From contig NZ_OW485601.1 of the NCBI RefSeq assembly GCF_937425535.1, positions 3,889,501 through 3,953,500 of the forward strand: 64,000 nucleotides of DNA, written 5' to 3'. The notes under the pieces are model-generated. The model was not told the DNA's origin. It worked only from the letters and a program-made list of their open reading frames with translations, and searched no databases. Shown in pieces: positions 1 to 8,838 of the stretch. The position numbers were made by a program, and so were the translations under genes. How positions within the stretch are numbered: the stretch's first letter is position 1; the number at the start of each line of letters is the position of its first letter. Source of the DNA: Rhodovastum atsumiense. Lineage in GTDB: Bacteria; Pseudomonadota; Alphaproteobacteria; Acetobacterales; Acetobacteraceae.

Positions 1-1
1 C

Positions 2-805
2 GACCCGGAGATGGAGCAGCGCCTGCAGTCGCGCCGCCGGCTGGAGACCGATCTGCGCCAGGCGGTCGAGACCGGCGCCTTCGAGATGCGCTACCAGCCG
101 GTGGTGGATGTCACCCGCAACCGCGTCACCGGCTTCGAGGCGCTGCTGCGCTGGCGCCATCCCGAGCGTGGGCTGCTGCCGCCATCGGAGTTCCTGCAGG
201 TCGCCGAGGAGATCGGCGCCATCGTGCCGATCGGGATGTGGGTGCTGCAGCACGCCTGCCACGACGCGGCGCTGTGGCCGGACGGGGTGAAGGTCGCCGT
301 GAACATCTCGCCCCGCCAGTTTCGCGGGCAGGATCTGCGGGAAGTGGTGGCCGGGGCGCTGTGGGCCGCCGGCCTGCCGCCGCAGCGGCTGGAGCTGGAG
401 ATCACCGAGACCGCGCTGCTCGCCGACAGTGACGCCACCTTCGACCTGCTGCACCGGCTGCGCGCCAGCGGCGTCGGCATCGCCATGGACGATTTCGGCA
501 CCGGCTATTCCAGCCTGAGTCATGTGCGCCGCTTTCCCTTCGACCGCATCAAGCTCGACCGTTCCTTCGTCGCCAGCATGGACAGCGATGCCGGCTCGCT
601 CGCGGTGATCCGCGCCGTCGCCGGGCTTGGCGCCAATCTCGGCATGGCCATCACGGCGGAGGGGGTGGAGACGGAAGGGCAGGTCGAGCGGCTGCGGGCC
701 GAGGGATATCACGAGCTGCAGGGCTATTATTTCGGGCGGCCATCCCCCGCCGAGGCGGTGCCCGGGATCATCCTCCGCCCCCAGGGGGCGCGGGCGGCGG
801 CCTGA
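2..805 (+). CDS. EAL-domain c-di-GMP phosphodiesterase, C-terminal part (5' end outside window)
   Basis: This is the C-terminal EAL domain of a larger protein. The reading frame is open to the window edge, and the first residues (DPEMEQRLQSRRRLETDL) match the GGDEF-EAL linker of the other proteins in this window, so a GGDEF domain probably lies upstream. The signature is FEALLRW near residue 45, followed by VNISPRQF, ELEITET, MDDFGTGYSSL, IKLDRSF and the TAEGVE loop, so the metal and c-di-GMP ligands look intact. EAL domains hydrolyse c-di-GMP to pGpG. It ends in a short Ala/Arg tail and is followed directly by a transposase remnant. Confidence 0.9.
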   Translation, partial: DPEMEQRLQSRRRLETDLRQAVETGAFEMRYQPVVDVTRNRVTGFEALLRWRHPERGLLPPSEFLQVAEEIGAIVPIGMWVLQHACHDAALWPDGVKVAVNISPRQFRGQDLREVVAGALWAAGLPPQRLELEITETALLADSDATFDLLHRLRASGVGIAMDDFGTGYSSLSHVRRFPFDRIKLDRSFVASMDSDAGSLAVIRAVAGLGANLGMAITAEGVETEGQVERLRAEGYHELQGYYFGRPSPAEAVPGIILRPQGARAAA

Positions 806-831
806 TGCCGCTCATAACTGCCTGCGGCGGC

Positions 832-950
832 AACAAGCGAACCGTCGACATCCACGCCGTGGTGAACGGGGTGATGTACGTGCTGAGCACCGGCTGCCAG
901 TGGGCGGTGCTGCCGAAGGACCTGCCACCGCGCAGCATGGCTGGTGGGAC
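832..950 (+). pseudogene. IS5-family transposase N-terminal remnant
   Basis: The translated stretch KRTVDIHAVVNGVMYVLSTG followed by CQWAVLPKDLPPRS is the characteristic N-terminal region of IS5-group (DUF4096-type) transposases. After about 40 residues the similarity stops and the frame runs into unrelated sequence. No DDE catalytic region and no terminal inverted repeats were seen. It is a dead fragment lying directly after the EAL gene, and it marks past insertion activity beside the fibre locus. The rest of 806-1081 holds nothing else recognisable. Confidence 0.75.
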
Positions 951-1081
951 ACCACCCCGGAACCCGACAAAAGCCGCCTTGTGGGCAGACCCGATGAAGC
1001 AGGAACCAGCCCGGCGAAACCTGGGAACCTCGGGGCTTCACCTCCGAGAGGATGTCAGGGTGCCGTGGCCGGCAGCCGCGC

Positions 1082-1528
1082 TCAGCGTGGCGCCGGTGGT
1101 TCCGCGCGCCTGGCGGTGGCGACGATCACCCGCAGCGTCGCGATCAGCAGCGTCGTGCCAAGGGATGCCGGGAAAATTCCCCGCAGGCCGCCTTGCAGGG
1201 TCTCCGAAATCGTCAACGCCTCGTTGCGTTCACAGATCATGAGAATGGGCCGCTTGGGGAAATGCGCGGCAACCCGTTGCAGATCCGCCTCCAGATCGAC
1301 CGTGGCGGCGCACCGGTGCATGGCATAGAAAAGGACGATATCGAGCGCCGCGCGCTCCTGTGCTGCTTCGCCGCAGTCCGCGACACTGTGGATTTCGAAG
1401 TCAGGCGCGCTGGACATCAGAAGCTGTGCGAGGCAATCACGCCTCAACCTGACCGGGTCGATCAGCAGCGCGCAGATTCGGCGGGACGGCCCTGCGTGGA
1501 AGAACGGCTGTCTGTCGCTGCCCTTCAT
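1082..1528 (-). CDS. stand-alone pseudo-receiver protein (no phospho-acceptor Asp, no HTH)
   Basis: The 148-residue product reads as a CheY-like fold: a first strand RICALLIDPVRLRRDCLAQL, a third strand DIVLFYAM, and PILMICE and GLRGIFPASL further on. At the place of the phospho-acceptor Asp (DIVLLD in NarL-type proteins) there is Tyr. The same Tyr occurs in the LuxR-type regulator at 6319-7095, and the two look like paralogues. This one stops just after the receiver and has no DNA-binding domain. It may act by binding a partner, but that is inference. The start is the ATG at 1528; longer in-frame starts exist upstream. It is the outermost gene of the fibre locus. Confidence 0.6.
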   Translation of the reverse strand: MKGSDRQPFFHAGPSRRICALLIDPVRLRRDCLAQLLMSSAPDFEIHSVADCGEAAQERAALDIVLFYAMHRCAATVDLEADLQRVAAHFPKRPILMICERNEALTISETLQGGLRGIFPASLGTTLLIATLRVIVATARRAEPPAPR

Positions 1529-1688
1529 CAGGGTACGCGGGGACTGTCCGCGCGGCGAAGCTGTCCCGCCGGAATCCGCGCGTGGCGCCGGTGCAGCCAC
1601 GCGCGGGCCGGATTGTGCCTCGTTCGCAAAGTCACCTTGTCCGGCGCGGCATGACGGAGCCGCCGGATCGTATGTGCGACGGCCGTCC

Positions 1689-2153
1689 TCATTTGATTGC
1701 AGATGGCAGGGTGGGGCCAAGCTGTAATCCGGACACGCCGGGTATTTCTAGGATGGGTGAGGGAACGACGCCCGGCAGGCCCAGGCCTCCGTCCGGCGCC
1801 GATAGCGACTGCGGGGCGATGGACAGGCCGTTCACTCCCCCACCGGCACCGTTGCCCCGGTTGCTGCCGATGCCGTTGTTGCCGTGATTGCTGCCTGAAT
1901 TGTAGTTCCCGTTGTTGTCTCCGTAATTGGCATTGCCGTTGCCGTCGCCACGGTTGCCGTTGCCGTTGCCATTGCCGACATTGCCGTTGCCGTTGCCGTT
2001 GCCGGCTCCGCCCTGGACCTGGCCAAGTTGTACGTCGCTCAGGCGCTGCGCCGCGTCCGCCATGGCGAGAGTGCTTGCGGACCACCCGAGAAGGGCGACA
2101 CCGCAAAGAAACGCCCTGTTCAAGCCTCGACCTCCTGCGCCGATGCCAGGCAT
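1689..2153 (-). CDS. secreted Gly-Asn repeat protein 1
   Basis: The product is about 154 residues. It has an N-terminal Sec-type signal (LNRAFLCGVALLGWSASTLA, then MADA), then a short motif RLSDVQLGQVQGG, then about 65 residues dominated by (GN)n units such as GNGNGNGNVGNGNGNGN. A repeat-free tail of about 50 residues rich in Gly, Leu and Pro follows. The motif L-x-D-x-x-L-x-Q-x-x-G-G before the repeats resembles a double-glycine leader and is shared with the next two repeat proteins. No enzyme domain is visible, so a structural, fibre-forming role is inferred. The start is uncertain: ATG 2153 is chosen, and ATG 2183 in the same frame is possible. It lies 67 bp downstream of repeat protein 2 on the same strand, probably co-transcribed. 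Confidence 0.75.
   Translation of the reverse strand: MPGIGAGGRGLNRAFLCGVALLGWSASTLAMADAAQRLSDVQLGQVQGGAGNGNGNGNVGNGNGNGNRGDGNGNANYGDNNGNYNSGSNHGNNGIGSNRGNGAGGGVNGLSIAPQSLSAPDGGLGLPGVVPSPILEIPGVSGLQLGPTLPSAIK
1941..2012. repeat. imperfect (GGCAAC)n hexanucleotide array in repeat protein 1
   Basis: On the + strand this is runs of ccgttg units broken by variant triplets; on the coding strand each 6-bp unit encodes Gly-Asn. Gain or loss of one unit keeps the frame, so slippage would change repeat length, not switch the gene off. Confidence 0.8.
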
Positions 2154-2220
2154 ACCGCCCTGCCAGGCCACAAGATGGGACATCCGCCGGCGGCGGCGGT
2201 TGAAGCGGCGTCAAAACGGA

Positions 2221-2727
<507 letters not shown>

Positions 2728-3041
2728 GCATCACCCCTTATCGGAGCCATCGGGTTTGGCCAGGTTCGGCACGGGTGCCGTGACCGCTCCCAATCGGGTC
2801 CAGAATACTATTGAATGTGCTTTGGTCCTGACCATTCGGCGAAAAGTGGTAGATGGTCCTGCGAACATCTCGGGCCCGGGAGTTCCCCTCACTGTCGTCC
2901 TTGTCAGGGGTCCACCGTGCCAGGGGCAATGGCCAACCGGACCAGCCAACAGGCTGCTGCGGCACGGGCAAGGCCGCCCCCGATCTGGTCGGAAAGCGGC
3001 TTTGCCGCGCCGTCGCCTATGCAGACATGCGCGTGCCTGCC
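2728..3041. other. intergenic region upstream of repeat protein 2
   Basis: No credible gene was seen in these 314 bp. It separates the 3' end of repeat protein 3 from the start of repeat protein 2 and should hold the promoter for the 2727-1689 pair on the minus strand. No clear -35/-10 pair could be picked. Confidence 0.5.
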
Positions 3042-3443
3042 TTATCGGTTGCCGTTGCCGTTGCCGTTGCCGCTGCCGGCGCCGATATTCCCGTTGCCGT
3101 TGCCGTTGCCGTTCAGCCCGCCCCAGTTGCCGTTGCCGTTGCCGTTGCCATTCAGCAGGCCCCAGTTGAGGTTGCCGTTGCCGTTGCCGTTGCCGTAGCC
3201 GATGTTGAAGTTGCCGTTGCCGTTGCCGTTGAGCGCGCCGCTGTTGCCGTTGCCGTTGCCGTTGCCATTGCCGACGCCGATATTGCCGTTGCCGTTGCCG
3301 TTGCCGCTGCCGATGGCGCCCGCAGTGGACTGATCAAGCTGGGTGTCGTTCAGCTTGAGCGGAGCTGCCGACGCGACAGTGGCGAAAGAGAAGAGTGCAG
3401 CGGCCGCGAACAGGGCCAGCTTGGTGAACGGAGCTTTCTTCAT
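3042..3443 (-). CDS. secreted Gly-Asn repeat protein 3
   Basis: A 133-residue protein starting at ATG 3443 (aggaac upstream). Signal peptide MKKAPFTKLALFAAAALFSF continues to ATVASA, followed by the leader-like motif LKLNDTQLDQSTAG and then seven (GN)3-4 blocks to the C-terminus. The blocks are joined by IGVG, SGAL, FNIGYG, LNWGLL and WGGL linkers, giving a period of about 13-15 residues. Aromatic residues occur only in the linkers. It is the most regular of the three repeat proteins and a plausible major subunit. It is transcribed divergently from the unknown protein at 3814 and the peptidase and barrel genes. Confidence 0.8.
   Translation of the reverse strand: MKKAPFTKLALFAAAALFSFATVASAAPLKLNDTQLDQSTAGAIGSGNGNGNGNIGVGNGNGNGNGNSGALNGNGNGNFNIGYGNGNGNGNLNWGLLNGNGNGNGNWGGLNGNGNGNGNIGAGSGNGNGNGNR
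3045..3316. repeat. imperfect (GGCAAC)n hexanucleotide array in repeat protein 3
   Basis: The longest array: ccgttg units in blocks of three to four over about 270 bp, interrupted by in-frame linkers. It covers nearly the whole mature protein. Confidence 0.85.
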
Positions 3444-3813
3444 TCCGGTATGTTCCTCATCCTGAATGCGGCGGCGACCCGTTATGCTGCCATTACGCCA
3501 ACTCAAGGCAGATTTCCGGCCGCGCTCCGCAGAATTGGCGTGATGATCGCAACCTTGGCGTAACGCCATGACTGTGTCAGCTGCGACGCGGCGTGGAAAT
3601 TCCACAATAGTCGTAAATAAAACTGGCAATGACCCCGCCGTCCCGGTCAGTGATTCCATCGTCCGGTGCGCGGCATGCTACCCACTCCTGCCAGGTGGCC
3701 TGACGTCCTCCGGCATGCCATCGTTTGCGGTTGAACGGCCGCTGCATTCATCGCACACCGCCACGGCGCTGCGCCCGGACGGCGGCACCGCCAGCGTGGC
3801 TGGGGGAGAGCCG
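3444..3813. promoter_or_regulatory. divergent intergenic region of the repeat-protein locus
   Basis: This 370-bp region lies between repeat protein 3 (minus) and the 3814 gene (plus), with no credible gene inside. Two direct TTGGCGT copies at 3535-3541 and 3555-3561 are spaced 20 bp start to start, about two helical turns. They could be binding sites for a regulator such as the LuxR-type protein at 6319. AT-rich sequence around 3600-3630 could hold a promoter. All regulatory roles are inference. Confidence 0.4.
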
Positions 3814-4131
3814 ATGACGCACACAGTCAAGATTGTGCTTTCACCGGAGGAGTGGAACGAGGCGGTCCGTGCGTCGGCGATCGCCATCGCGCCCTATTGC
3901 GACAAGGTCGAATCGCTTCCGTCCGAAACACTGGCCGAGTTGCTGCGCACCGTCATGATGACCGCCTTGTGGCGGCATCACGCCTGGCTCGCGGCACAGA
4001 TGATCGGCGCCGTGATTTCGGCCGAGGAGACGAGCGAGCGCAGCTACCTTTTTCGCTTCCAGTCGGAACAGGACGCACGCCGGTTCCAGGCGGCGTTCGG
4101 GGGCAACGTGGTGGCGACGCCCGTCCAGTGA
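3814..4131 (+). CDS. small protein of unknown function within the fibre locus
   Basis: A 105-residue soluble-looking protein starting at ATG 3814, with a purine-rich ggggagag upstream. I do not recognise the family. It has no signal peptide or membrane segment. It begins with a strand-like VKIVLSPEEW, has a helical middle (LAELLRTVMMTALWRHHAWL), and ends with FRFQSEQDARRFQAAFGG. It is the first gene of the plus-strand group that continues with the C39 peptidase (133 bp later) and the outer-membrane barrel. Its position suggests a cytoplasmic accessory or regulatory partner of the export system. A longer in-frame start at 3568 exists but gives compositionally odd N-terminal sequence. Confidence 0.55.
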   Translation: MTHTVKIVLSPEEWNEAVRASAIAIAPYCDKVESLPSETLAELLRTVMMTALWRHHAWLAAQMIGAVISAEETSERSYLFRFQSEQDARRFQAAFGGNVVATPVQ

Positions 4132-4264
4132 CGGGGCCGGCCGGCTGGTAGTACGCCTTTTTGGGAATGTGACGCTGCCCGTGCCGGCGGGGAAGATGCA
4201 CGGGCCATCGCCGTGCGGCCGCGCGATGGACGGAAACGTGTCCTGCCGCGGGTGTCCGATTGCC

Positions 4265-4984
4265 ATGACAATGCGACGCTGGATGATCCGTGCCCTTCCC
4301 CTCGCGCTGCTCGCGGGATGCCATGGCGGCGAGGCCGTGCCGCAGGCGAAGGCCGTGCGCAGCCTGCTTGAAGCGCGCCAGCAGAACGTGGTGATTCAGA
4401 AATACGACCTCAGCTGCGGCGCGGCAGCGCTCGCGACCCTGCTGAAATACGGCCATGGCGAAGATGTCACCGAGCACGATGCCGCCGCCGGCATGTTGCG
4501 GCGGACCAGCATCGCGCTGGTGCAGCAGCGTCTCGGCTTCTCGTTGCTGGACCTCAAGCGCTTCGCGCAGACGCGCGGGTTCGAGGCGGACGGCTACGCC
4601 GAACTCACCCTTTCGGATCTCATCGACTTCGGCGCCGCGATCGTGCCGGTGAAGCTGCGGGGGTTCAACCACTTCGTCGTGTTCCGCGGCGTGCAGGGAG
4701 ATCGGGTGCTGCTGGCCGACCCGGCCTTCGGCAACCGCACGATGCCGATCGCCAGGTTCGAGGATATCTGGCAGGGGAGGATCGGCTTTTTGCTGCGCCG
4801 CACCGACGGGCATCCTTCGCCGAACCTGCTGGCGGCCCGGCCTTCGGATTTCTGGGCCTCCAGCGGCCCGCTGCGGGTGGCATCGCCGAAGCCGGTGCAG
4901 ACGGCCCCCGCCGATGCTCTGGCCACCGCGGCGGGCGCCAGGGCAAGGCCGGATCATCCCACGCCGCAGGCCCCGGGGGGCTGA
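4265..4984 (+). CDS. lipoprotein C39-like (double-glycine) peptidase, FapD-like
   Basis: The 239-residue product is a C39 cysteine peptidase-fold protein. Starting at ATG 4265, MRRWMIRALPLALLAGC is a lipoprotein signal with the lipobox Cys at residue 19. The catalytic set is complete: oxyanion Gln45 six residues before Cys51 (QKYDLSCGAAAL), His136 (FNHFVVF) and Asp152 (LADPAFG). A Pro/Ala-rich C-terminal tail of about 60 residues follows. C39 enzymes cleave after double-glycine-type leaders, and a member (FapD) is a core part of the Pseudomonas Fap amyloid operon. The three Gly-Asn proteins upstream carry leader-like L-x-D-x-x-L-x-Q motifs ending in GG or AG, so they are the likely substrates; this pairing is inference. 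An upstream in-frame ATG at 4169 would bury the lipobox. Confidence 0.8.
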   Translation: MTMRRWMIRALPLALLAGCHGGEAVPQAKAVRSLLEARQQNVVIQKYDLSCGAAALATLLKYGHGEDVTEHDAAAGMLRRTSIALVQQRLGFSLLDLKRFAQTRGFEADGYAELTLSDLIDFGAAIVPVKLRGFNHFVVFRGVQGDRVLLADPAFGNRTMPIARFEDIWQGRIGFLLRRTDGHPSPNLLAARPSDFWASSGPLRVASPKPVQTAPADALATAAGARARPDHPTPQAPGG

Positions 4985-5112
4985 CCGGATCCGGCAGCGG
5001 GGCAGCCCATTCACGAAATTGTGCCGCCAATATAAGTTGGTGATTAATTACTGCCCGCTTATGGTTGGCAGGGCCGTAATAATACTTCGACCCGGGTGGA
5101 ATCACCAATTCT

Positions 5113-6303
5113 ATGGTCCGAAGATATACTGGTGGAATTGCCACTGCGTTACTGCTCTGGCCGGTTATGGCAGGCGCCCAATCGACACCAGAGCAATTGC
5201 TGCGTGAAATCCAGCGGCGTGACGCCCTCATCGAGCAGCTCACCCGTCGGGTCGAAGCACTCGAACGGGCGCGCCCGGCCACGGCCGCCGCGCCAACAGC
5301 CGCCGCGCCCGCCCGCCCCCCGCCGAACGGAGGAAAGCCGCGCACCGCCACGGCGCCCCCCGCGCCCCCACCCGCCCCGCCAGCCGCGGAACCGGCAGCG
5401 GCGCAGGATCGCGCGAAGCCGGACGACACCCAGGAAGAGATGATCGCCCGTGCCCTGGAAAATACCCTGGTCGATCAGGGCGGCCAGCTTCTGCCGGCAG
5501 GAACGATGCAGATCGTCCCGGACCTACGCTATTCGTACCATAGCCTGACCCAACTCAGCTACGTCAACCTGGGAACCGGCATTCTGCCGGCGCCGGTGAC
5601 GCAGCGGGTACGGCAGGACATGTTGCAGGCCGGCCTCGGTCTGCGCATCGGGCTGCCCTGGGAATCGCAGTTCGAAATTCGCGTTCCGTACGGCTGGAAC
5701 AGCGGCCAGGCGACGTTCGGGGGCAGCATCACGCGGCACAGCACCCACACCGGGATCGGCGACGTCTCCATCGGTCTTTCCAAGCAGGTGCTGCACGAAC
5801 ACGGCCTGCTGCCGGATGTGCTGCTGAACCTGTTTTATTATGCCGGCACCGGAAGCTCGTCCTATTCGCAGAACCAGATCGCGACTTTTCCCTTCGCGGT
5901 GGGAACGGGCACCGGCTTTGACAGCCTGCAGGGAAGCATGACCCTGCTGAAGCGCCAGGACCCCCTGGTGTTTCTCGGCCAGATTTTCTACACGCACAAC
6001 TTTCCGGGCAAGTTCAACGGTATCAGCACCTCGCTCGGTGATTCGGTGGGCGCGCGGGTCTCGACGCTTTTGGCGGCGAGCCCCGAAACGTCGCTGCGGC
6101 TTGCCTTCGATACGGTCTTCCAGTCGAAAGGCGAGTCGGCCGGACGGCCGATTCCCGGGTCCGATCAGGTGTTCTCGTGGCTGGAGATCGGGGCGGGCGT
6201 GGTGCTGAGCCCAAGGGTCTTCCTTGACGCGTCGGTGGGGATCGGATTGACGCAGGACACGCCCGATTTCAGGGTGATGCTCTCCATGCCAATCCGATTC
6301 TGA
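5113..6303 (+). CDS. FapF-like outer-membrane beta-barrel exporter with N-terminal coiled coil
   Basis: A 396-residue protein with signal peptide MVRRYTGGIATALLLWPVMA ending in GA-Q. A heptad-rich helix follows at about 24-52 (LLREIQRRDALIEQLTRRVE), then a Pro/Ala linker to about residue 100. From RALENTLVDQGGQLLPAGTM onward there is an amphipathic beta-strand region to the terminal Phe (MPIRF), typical of an outer-membrane barrel. The order signal, coiled coil, linker, barrel is that of FapF, the trimeric pore that exports the Pseudomonas amyloid subunits FapB and FapC. The barrel also resembles the wider phenol-degradation 'meta-pathway' family, so FapF homology is a structural inference. 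It is 128 bp after the C39 gene on the same strand. Confidence 0.75.
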   Translation: MVRRYTGGIATALLLWPVMAGAQSTPEQLLREIQRRDALIEQLTRRVEALERARPATAAAPTAAAPARPPPNGGKPRTATAPPAPPPAPPAAEPAAAQDRAKPDDTQEEMIARALENTLVDQGGQLLPAGTMQIVPDLRYSYHSLTQLSYVNLGTGILPAPVTQRVRQDMLQAGLGLRIGLPWESQFEIRVPYGWNSGQATFGGSITRHSTHTGIGDVSIGLSKQVLHEHGLLPDVLLNLFYYAGTGSSSYSQNQIATFPFAVGTGTGFDSLQGSMTLLKRQDPLVFLGQIFYTHNFPGKFNGISTSLGDSVGARVSTLLAASPETSLRLAFDTVFQSKGESAGRPIPGSDQVFSWLEIGAGVVLSPRVFLDASVGIGLTQDTPDFRVMLSMPIRF

Positions 6304-6318
6304 GGCAACGCCGTGGGA

Positions 6319-7095
6319 TCAGGTTCCGACCGCGGTAACCGCGGCGGACCCCGCGCAGCTCACGTGCGTGAACAGGGCCACCTGGGTGCGGTTGGTGGCA
6401 CGCAGCTTCTTCATAATGTTGCGGACGTGGACCTTGACCGTGCTCTCCGAAATCTGCAGCGCGTAGGCGATGACCTTGTTCGGCTTGCCTTCGCGCAGGA
6501 GCTGAAGGACATCCGTCTCGCGGGTGGTGAGAAGCATGTCGGGGCCGGTGGCCGGGCTGGCCGGTTCCGAGGGAGGCGGATCGACCGGCACGACGGATGG
6601 AACAAGGTGGCGGCTGATGATCTGTTCCGGCACGAAGGTGCCGCCGGCCAGCACGAGTTCGATCGCCGCCACCACGACCAGACGAGGCAGCGTCGTGGGC
6701 ACGTAGCCTCGCGCCGCATGCCGGAACGCCGCCAGCATGCATTCGTGATCGTCGAGATCGGCAATCACGACGATCGGCGCAGGTCCGTATCGGGAACGAA
6801 TGAGGTCGAACTGGCGTATCACCGGCTCCTTATCGACCGGCGTGGCCCTGGCATAGACCAGCACGAGGTCGGGCTGCTCCATCACGGCGATACTCGCATC
6901 CGGCACGCCTTCCACTCTGGCGCCGCCTGGGCGGCTGGCGACCATGTGAAGCAGACATTCGCGGGTGATGGCGATGGAGTCCACGACAAGAATTGTAGGA
7001 CACTCCGTCTCGCATGAGCCTCTGTTTGGTTGCTGCGCTGAAATAGAAATCGCTCGTGGCCAAGATTGAAGCTGGGTCATATCGAACATATTCAC
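6319..7095 (-). CDS. LuxR/NarL-type regulator with pseudo-receiver domain
   Basis: A 258-residue protein: receiver-like domain at about 33-155 (ILVVDSIAITRECL, DLVLVYARATP, PIVVIADLDD, GYVPTTLP) and a LuxR HTH at about 188-245 (LTTRETDVLQLLREGKPNKV, then SESTVKVHVRNIMKKL). The residue that should be the phospho-acceptor Asp is Tyr in DLVLVYA, so conventional phosphorelay control is unlikely. The receiver is paralogous to the 1082-1528 protein, which lacks an HTH. The gene converges with the barrel gene, 15 bp apart. It is the obvious candidate regulator of the repeat-protein locus. Confidence 0.8.
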   Translation of the reverse strand: MNMFDMTQLQSWPRAISISAQQPNRGSCETECPTILVVDSIAITRECLLHMVASRPGGARVEGVPDASIAVMEQPDLVLVYARATPVDKEPVIRQFDLIRSRYGPAPIVVIADLDDHECMLAAFRHAARGYVPTTLPRLVVVAAIELVLAGGTFVPEQIISRHLVPSVVPVDPPPSEPASPATGPDMLLTTRETDVLQLLREGKPNKVIAYALQISESTVKVHVRNIMKKLRATNRTQVALFTHVSCAGSAAVTAVGT

Positions 7096-7524
7096 CCTGC
7101 CGTGCTCCCGGTTATTTTTCTAACGGGCGGCTCTCTGAGCGGTGCGGGATTTTCTCCCACATCATTATGTGACGGCGCATTTATTGCTGCATTCGAGAGA
7201 CTCACCAAAAACGCAATGAATCTCCAGCAGAAATAATATTTTTAATCTTCCCCAGCAAGCGCAGTTTGTGTTGCGACTGTTCACGTATAGTACAGATGTT
7301 TGCAACAAAATTATCTACGATTTCAGTCAATCAACTGCAGGTAAATCTATTTTTCTTGTGGATTAATATTCCTCAACTATACGCAAGTGAAGCCGGCGCG
7401 ATGGACACCCAAAGGAGATCACGGCCGTTCAACGCCTGGGGACGAAAAGCAAGTTGAACAGGGTGGCGCTGCCCTCGCCGGGGGCGACACCTGGGCAAGA
7501 TTGCACGGGCGATCGTCGGGCGTA
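7096..7524. other. AT-rich intergenic region
   Basis: 429 bp, clearly richer in A+T than the flanks, especially about 7120-7390. It contains the upstream region of the 7095 regulator on the minus strand and ends at the 3' end of a broken GGDEF-EAL gene. No gene, RNA or convincing hairpin was recognised. The low GC hints at regulatory or acquired DNA. Confidence 0.45.
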
Positions 7525-8838
7525 TCAGGCGGGCGGGGCGGCCGCGTCCCCGGCCGGGCGGGCCAGCAGGGCGGGGATCTCCCCGGCCGGGCGCGGCCGG
7601 CTGAACAGGTAGCCCTGCGCCTCGGCGCAGCCTTCCCGCGACAGGACGGCGAACTGCGTCTCCGTCTCCACCCCCTCGGCGGTGGTGGTCATGCCGAGGT
7701 CGGTGCACAGGGCGATCACCGCCAGCACGATGGCGATGCTGCGCGGCGAGGTCTCCAGTTCGCGGGTGAAGCCCCGGTCGATCTTGACCTTGTCGAAGGG
7801 AAAGCGCTGCAGATAGCTCAGGCTGGAATAGCCGGTGCCGAAATCGTCCATGGCGATGCGCACGCCAAGCCCCTTCAGCCGCCGCAGCGTGGCCAGGGTC
7901 GCCTCGGTTTCCTGCAGCATCACCGTCTCGGTGATTTCCAGCTCCAGCCGCGCCGGATCGAGGCCCGAGCGTTCCAGCGCGGCGGCGACGGCATCGACCA
8001 GCCCGCGATGGGTGAACTGCACGGAAGAGAGGTTCACCACGACCTTCGGGGCGCCCGGCCAGGTGGCGGCCTCGGCGCAGGCGCGCATCAGTACCCAGTC
8101 CCCGATCGGGACGATCAGGCCGGTTTCCTCGGCCAGCGGGATGAAGGCATCGGGTGGCACCAGGCCGCGTCCGGTGTGGCGCCAGCCCAGCAGCGCTTCC
8201 AGTCCGCCGGTACGGCGCGTGCGGATGTCGACGATCGGCTGGTAGAACAGCTCGAACTCGCCGGCGGCGACGGCATGGCGCAGGTCCGTCTCCAGGGCGC
8301 GGCGGGCCTGCATGCGCGCATCCATCTCCGGCTCGAAGAAGCGCCAGCAGCCCCGCCCGTCCGCCTTGGCACGAGAGAGCGCGATGTCGGCGCCGCGCAC
8401 CAACTCGTCGGCGTCGCGCCCGTCGCCCGTCGCCGGGCGCCATGGCAATGCCGATACTGCCGCCGATGACGAGAGAGTGGCCCTGCAGGTCGAAGGGGCT
8501 GGCGAGGGCGGCGATCAGGCGGTCGGCGACGCCGGTTGCTTCCTGCGGCTGCTGCACCTTGCCCTTGATCACGGCGAACTCGTCGCTGCCGAGCCGGGCG
8601 AGGGTGTCGGTCTGGCACAATTCCGCCTGCAGCCGGGCGGTGACGGCGCGGAGCAGCGCATCGCCGGCCGGGTGGCCGAGCGTGTCGTTGACTTCCTTGA
8701 AACGATCGAGGTCGATCAGCAGCACGGCGAAGCCCTCGCCGCGCGGCACCCGCGCCAGCGCCGCCTGCAGCCTGTCGCGGAATAATGTCCGGTTGGGGGC
8801 AGGCCGGTCAGCGCGTCATGGTGCGCCATGTGGCGGAT
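7525..8838 (-). pseudogene. GGDEF-EAL gene broken by two frameshifts and 5' truncated
   Basis: Reading on the minus strand from about 8838, homology to the intact paralogues starts at the HMAHHDALTG segment with no PAS region before it. A run of five G at about 8795-8799 (three in the intact copies, as at 54367) shifts the frame inside the first GGDEF block. A 7-bp tandem duplication of gcccgtc at 8418-8431 shifts it again between GGDEF and EAL. The GGDEF motif is altered to LGSDEF. The EAL part (GLEALLGW, VNLSSVQF, MDDFGTGYSSL, TAEGVE) is otherwise complete and open for about 300 codons. Confidence 0.85.

Noticed and set aside
5113-6303. TonB-dependent receptor or secretin
   Set aside because: Too short, no plug or TonB box, and no secretin repeats; coiled coil plus a small barrel fits better.
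6319-6370. Terminator hairpin ccgcggtaaccgcgg between convergent genes
   Set aside because: It falls inside the C-terminal codons of the LuxR-type gene, is short, and has no T-run.
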